Both the position numbers and the translations under genes were made by a program. This document shows, piece after piece, positions 59,803-64,000 of a DNA stretch of 64,000 nt. The first letter of the stretch is position 1; each line of letters begins with the position of its first letter. Below the pieces are notes generated by a model. That model ran no database searches. It had not been told where the DNA came from and saw only the letters and a program-made list of their open reading frames with translations. Source of the DNA: Marisa cornuarietis (taxonomy: Eukaryota > Mollusca > Gastropoda > Architaenioglossa > Ampullariidae); contig SMMW01000003.1 in the NCBI GenBank assembly GCA_004794655.1, forward strand, positions 1,860,001 to 1,924,000, given 5' to 3'.

Positions 59803-60860
59803 ACTTATTACATTCACTCACGGTGCGAGGTGTCATACACCTATTACATTCACTCACGGTGCGAGGTGTCATACATCTATTACATTCACTCACAGTGCGA
59901 GGTGTCATACACCTATTACATTCACTCACAGTGCGAGGTGTCATACATCTATTACATTCACTTACAGTGCGAGGTGTCATACATCTATTACATTCACTCA
60001 CGGTGCGAGGTGTCATACACCTATTACATTCACTCACAGTGCGAGGTGTCATACACCTATTACATTCACTCACAGTGCGAGGTGTCATACACCTATTACA
60101 TTCACTCACAGTGCGAGGTGTCATACACCTATTACATTCACTCACAGTGCGAGGTGTCATACACCTATTACATTCACTCACAGTGCGAGGTGTCATACAC
60201 CTATTACATTCACTCACAGTGCGAGGTGTCATACACCTATTACATTCACTCACTGCGAGGTGTCATACACCTATTACATTCACTCACAGTGCGAGGTGTC
60301 ATACACCTATTACATTCACTCACAGTGCGAGGTGTCATACACCTATTACATTCACTCACAGTGCGAGGTGTCATACACCTATTACATTCACTCACAGTGC
60401 GAGGTGTCATACACCTATTACATTCACTCACAGTGCGAGGTGTCATACACCTATTACATTCACTCACAGTGCGAGGTGTCATACATCTATTACATTCACT
60501 CACAGTGCGAGGTGTCATACACCTATTACATTCACTCACAGTGCGAGGTGTCATACACCTATTACATTCACTCACAGTGCGAGGTGTCATACACCTATTA
60601 CATTCACTCGCGGTGCGAGGTGTCATACACCTATTACATTCACTCACAGTGCGAGGTGTCATACACCTATTACATTCAATCACAGTGCGAGGTGTCATAC
60701 ATCTATTACATTCACTCACAGTGCGAGGTGTCATACACCTATTACATTCACTCACAGTGCGAGGTGTCATACACCTATTACATTCACTCACAGTGCGAGG
60801 TGTAAGACTAACTGTACATATACATCAGTTACATCCATTCTTAGTACGAGGTACCAGTCG
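59803..60860. repeat. 36-bp minisatellite, about 27-28 units, open in several frames
   Basis: The unit is ATTACATTCACTCACAGTGC followed by GAGGTGTCATACACCT. Most units are identical. The right end (60800-60860) decays. Because 36 is divisible by three and the unit lacks stops in several frames, long frames appear on both strands (for example repeats of VRGVIHLLHSLT on plus and SECNRCMTPRTV on minus). A 2-bp deletion near 60252 shifts every frame mid-array without consequence, which argues against translation. Confidence 0.95.
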
Positions 60861-61330
60861 AAATGTACATACACTCACTTTGCTGTTCAAGCAGCAACTG
60901 ACTTTTACGTAGTGGGGAGGACTTCAGGACTTTTGGCTGGTCTGCCCATGACTGATGGAGTTTTTCTTTCACGTTTTCTTTTATTAAACCGGAATTATTT
61001 TTTTTTTGTAAAAATGTCTATATAAGACTAAATCTTTAAAATTCGGTACATATTAAGCACATTCACTGCTACATGTGCACCTGATATGCCAGCGGATTCC
61101 AACCAAACTTGTGACCTACTTGGGACATGGATTGAGGCGGCGAGGTTGGGGTAGACTTCCGTGTTTGAGGGTATTCGTAGATGTTTATGTGTGTGTGTGC
61201 AACTAAAGAAGGAATATTATATTTATTGTTATGTTCACCATTAGAAGCAGTTCTTGTATTGCTTCAGCCTAGCAGTTTCACTCCCCTTATCACCTTTTTG
61301 GTGAAACTAATATTATTTACCAGGTACTCG
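60861..61330. other. no gene seen
   Basis: Non-coding spacer between the 36-bp array and the SINE. Includes a poly-T run near 60998. Confidence 0.5.
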
Positions 61331-61543
61331 TCCATTTCTTCCAGGATGGTCCGGTGCGCAACGGTCTGTGCCTGTCACCAATACATTGAGGGTTGGCTGT
61401 CCTGGGTTCAGATCTGGTCTCGGGCACGCTGTTCTTTTTCTTCGTGTGGCATCTGTTTACAGGGCTAGCTGCCTTGCCGTGATATAACCTTAGTTGCTGG
61501 CTCGGAGTAAAATACTATCTCTCCCACTCATCCATTTCTTCCA
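61331..61543 (+). mobile_element. full-length SINE (C-tailed family), 187 bp, perfect 13-bp target duplication
   Basis: The element at 61344-61530 is bounded by TCCATTTCTTCCA on both sides (61331-61343 and 61531-61543). The tRNA-like head has GGTGCGCAACGGTCTG (A-box region) and GGGTTCAGATCTGGTC (B box). The body has CTCGGGCACGCTGTTCTTT, CATCTGTTTACAGGGCTAGC and CCTTAGTTGCTGGCTCGG. It ends in ACTATCTCTCCCACTCA, a pyrimidine-rich tail and not poly-A. The intact duplication makes it a fairly recent insertion. It lies about 210 bases upstream of the exon at 61753, probably in an intron. Confidence 0.9.
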
Positions 61544-61752
61544 AACTTTGTTTAGACCTACTTTGCAACACTTTCTTCGACCTGAGGGGATAAAACCGCA
61601 GCTCGCTCTTGTTCGCCTTCTGCTCTCATAAGGTCGTGGCATCACTGCCAGGCCTCTTCCTGTACATGTAGTAGTATTTCCGTTATTCTCCCCTGTGCAC
61701 ACTGGGCGACAGTCTCTTTTATGTCTTTCTTTCTTCCTCTGTGTCTCTGCAG

Positions 61753-61900
61753 GTCAGTGCGAGAGTCCGAGTCGAGTAAAGTCACGCGCGCCGACGGGAG
61801 ACGGGAGCACGTGTCCAGTTCGTCACCAACGTCACAAGATGGCAGCGCCAGGGCTCGGGAAGACGAGAAACAGCGAGAAGAGCTACAAGCTACCTATGTG
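61753..61900 (+). CDS. internal coding exon of an unidentified gene
   Basis: A strong 3' splice site precedes it: 40 bases of almost pure pyrimidine ending CTCTGCAG at 61752. It is followed by a good donor GTGAGT at 61901. The 148-bp exon completes a codon with its first base, then reads 49 codons without stop and ends on a codon boundary. The product is hydrophilic and probably disordered, with Ser-rich (HVSSSSPTSQDGSA) and charged, helix-prone (RAREDEKQREELQATYV) parts. The family is not recognised. Upstream exons were not found in the window. The terminal exon proposed at 63821 fits its phase. Confidence 0.45.
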
Positions 61901-63820
61901 GTGAGTACCGCTCACAACGGCTGTCCCAAACATGGAGGGGGGGGGAATAATAAACATCTAAAACGATCTCGGGCATCAATGTTCTCGTGTCAAACATCTA
62001 GAGGGGAAAACAACGATCAAAAAGTTTTACATCAAAGCTGTGTGCGTAAAACGGGGCTCTGTCATAAAGAGTGCGAACACGCAATAATAATAATAACAAC
62101 AACAACAACAACATCATTGGCAAGTCGTATATTTGGCGGTCAGGACGCACAGACACACGAGTATTTAATGTTTCACACTGAAGTGACGCTGCTTGCGGGT
62201 CAGGGGTCAGACAAGAACGATTTATGGCTTCCTCGCGGGCTCATTTCCAGAATTATCAGAGCGATTTATGAGCTTGCCACACTTTCTGGCGGTTAAAAAA
62301 GGCCGGCGCTGACAAGATCTTTCTGTTGAGACGGAAATGAAGAGTGTTTCTCAACAAATGAAGAGCGAGAGGCTTTTTCTTAATGGGAAAATCTTGAAAG
62401 GTGCTAATTCGTAAGCTTTGATGCTAATGTGGATGCTTATGACCATCAGCTGCTGCACTCTTACAGTCCCCCCTCCCTTTCTCCCTAACACGACCAATAA
62501 GAATCCATCATCTTATCCTTACCAATGCAAATCAAGAAAATGAAGGAAAAGTTTGACAGAAGCTGGTTGAAATCAAGTGGTTACTGGATTGGGTAACATT
62601 TTGCGAAAGCAATTTGTTTACATTCGTGAAACCTGGTTGCTTAGGTGACTCATGAAAAAAAAGGACTTTATATAGAGACGAGCGAGGGAGCTGAGGAAAT
62701 TCCCTGTAACAGGTGGTGGCAATGCTGCGATGTGCACGTGGGACCCGTACATGTATTCCATCCTTCGAGTCCCGACTTTGTACCGCGAGATCAATTGCGG
62801 CGATTGCAACTGGAGTGGTCAGGCGCAACAGATGTTGGCACTTAAAGTTTGTCATAGCTGGCCTGCGCCAAATGGCAGTGATAAAACACTTGATGTGTGG
62901 ATTAAGGCTAGCTCATTCTTGCCTCCACGCTTATCACTTTTGTGCTCTACCTGCCTTGATGCAGTCAAGTGCTTAGAAGGGAAGGAATCCATCAAAATAA
63001 ATCGGTTTCCGTACGATTACTTGTGCCTCCAGCTGCTGAAAATAGGATGTTGTGAACTCACCGTTCGTACCACTTGCTAATGTCAGCATCCCTAAGGTGT
63101 TTTTCAGGGGCCAGGTGTTCAGTGGCGCTAGCTGAATGTTAATGCTGAGCAGTCAGCTAAAAAGATTTAGAACATTAGGAGTCTAGCTGACTGCCTTAGC
63201 ACTACATAGCACAGCTGTGCAACCGACCCCAGGAGACTGAAATCGATGGCTATAGCTAAACAGCATCGATGGAGCAGGGACGACCCTCTTGAAAGTCGTT
63301 GGCTGAATTTATACTGTTGGTCATCTGCTGTGATTGACTACAGTTCACTGTCTGCAAGCGTCCAGGCCAAATGTCCTCATTCTTGTCTCACAAACTGACC
63401 GCTACAGCGAAAAGCTGGAAGCAGCTTGTTGCTTGGCTTCCGTCCGATCAAGTTATACTTTTGAATTTAATATTCATTCCTGTTTTAAGTGAGCTTCAAG
63501 TTTTAGTTTCTGTCGCCGCCAGGGTCCACCTTATCGTGGGCGGACGAGCTCGCCCCAGGAGTTGGGAAAAGTGGGGCAAGCAAAACCGTTTGTGGTTCGT
63601 TTGTCTGTGACGAGGAGGCGTTTCCTTACACGATGATTCCCTTGGGGAAAATAAGCTTGAACCTGTCCACCACGCTTGCTCCTCCCTGTCGGTCAGTAAC
63701 TTATTGTCTTCTGTTGTAGAAGAGTATAAAGGGTAGTAACCTCCTTCCCATGTGTCAAGTGCAAGGGATCAAAGGACACGCTCACTGACATACCGACTTT
63801 CTCTGTCTCTCTTCATGTAG
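61901..63820 (+). other. probable intron, no other gene seen
   Basis: Starts GTGAGT and ends TCTCTCTTCATGTAG if the two-exon model is right. Contains an AAT/AAC simple repeat (62081-62114), an imperfect hairpin (63144-63200) and frames without domains. Confidence 0.35.
63144..63200. repeat. imperfect inverted repeat (hairpin)
   Basis: GCTGAGCAGTCAGCT (63144-63158) pairs with AGCTGACTGCCTTAGC (63185-63200) except for one mismatch and one bulge, around a loop of about 26 bases. Confidence 0.6.
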
Positions 63821-63835
63821 TTGAGTGTCTATTAG
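63821..63835 (+). CDS. proposed terminal coding exon (stop TAG)
   Basis: A strong polypyrimidine tract (CTTTCTCTGTCTCTCTTCATGTAG, ending 63820) gives an acceptor. Joined in phase to the exon ending at 61900, it adds four residues (LSVY) and a TAG stop. The 3' UTR follows with AATAAA at 63894. Confidence 0.3.
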   Translation: MSVY

Positions 63836-63893
63836 CCGAAATTAAGATTTGAAGCTCTACGGAATTGCATGAGTGGTATAAATATGACATATT

Positions 63894-63899
63894 AATAAA
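63894..63899 (+). terminator. polyadenylation signal AATAAA
   Basis: Canonical hexamer about 60 bases after the proposed stop codon, with a T/G-containing stretch (GTTTAGCCTGTTTTCC) 30-45 bases further on. Suits the 3' end of the plus-strand gene. Confidence 0.4.
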
Positions 63900-64000
63900 G
63901 ATTAATGAAGAAGAGACAGTTTAGCCTGTTTTCCTTACTTGGCACACAATATCAGTAGTATCAAATAGCAGTTTGGATGATTAATTCATTAGTAGCACAA

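Noticed and set aside
59799..61025. 408-residue repetitive plus-strand protein and its 360-, 188- and 181-residue companions
   Set aside because: All come from the 36-bp tandem array, which is open in several frames on both strands. A frameshifting deletion is tolerated and no regulatory context is present.

Overview
The window looks like invertebrate nuclear DNA, most likely from a mollusc, probably a gastropod. This is inference. It rests on one intact GPCR of the FMRFamide-receptor type, CR1-like LINE relics, tRNA-derived SINEs of a kind I associate with molluscs, and exons that are few and far apart. There is no operon structure. Nearly all of the many short open reading frames are chance frames in non-coding or repeated DNA.

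One gene is well supported. It is an intronless-looking 400-residue FMRFamide receptor-like GPCR on the minus strand (45159-46361). Weaker gene evidence consists of the likely 3' end of a plus-strand gene (internal exon 61753-61900, then a short terminal exon and AATAAA signal at 63821-63899), a possible 60-residue one-pass membrane microprotein (41048-41230), a possible terminal exon (1741-1906), and two promoter-like clusters (685-830 plus strand; 20213-20360 minus strand).

Mobile elements are abundant. There is a hAT-like MITE (2942-3429), a broken non-LTR reverse transcriptase (7926-8830, plus), a heavily broken CR1-like LINE (27865-30690, minus), and two solo LTRs of one family with perfect 5-bp target duplications (12679-13115 and 15623-17596). 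There are also two SINE families. One has five members, two of them full length (187 and 188 bp), with a C-rich 3' end. The other has two members with a shared central domain.

The most striking property is the number of minisatellites, at least fourteen, with units from 14 to 71 bp and several with higher-order structure. Two of the large arrays can be traced to their source. The 34-bp array at 15827-17455 lies inside a solo LTR whose sister copy carries only about three units. The 32-bp array at 39033-39964 is the 3' segment of the SINE repeated about 29 times within one SINE copy. Mobile elements here therefore appear to seed tandem arrays. A 36-bp array at 59803-60860 is open in several frames on both strands and gives long artefactual proteins.

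Layout: 1-13 kb, MITE, LINE relic, small arrays and first LTR; 13-25 kb, expanded LTR, then the 116-bp higher-order and 71-bp arrays; 25-33 kb, CR1 relic and 31-bp array; 33-42 kb, sparse DNA, SINEs and the SINE-derived array; 42-47 kb, the GPCR with a 39-bp array just upstream; 47-57 kb, sparse; 57-61 kb, two large arrays; 61-64 kb, full SINE and the 3' end of a probable gene.
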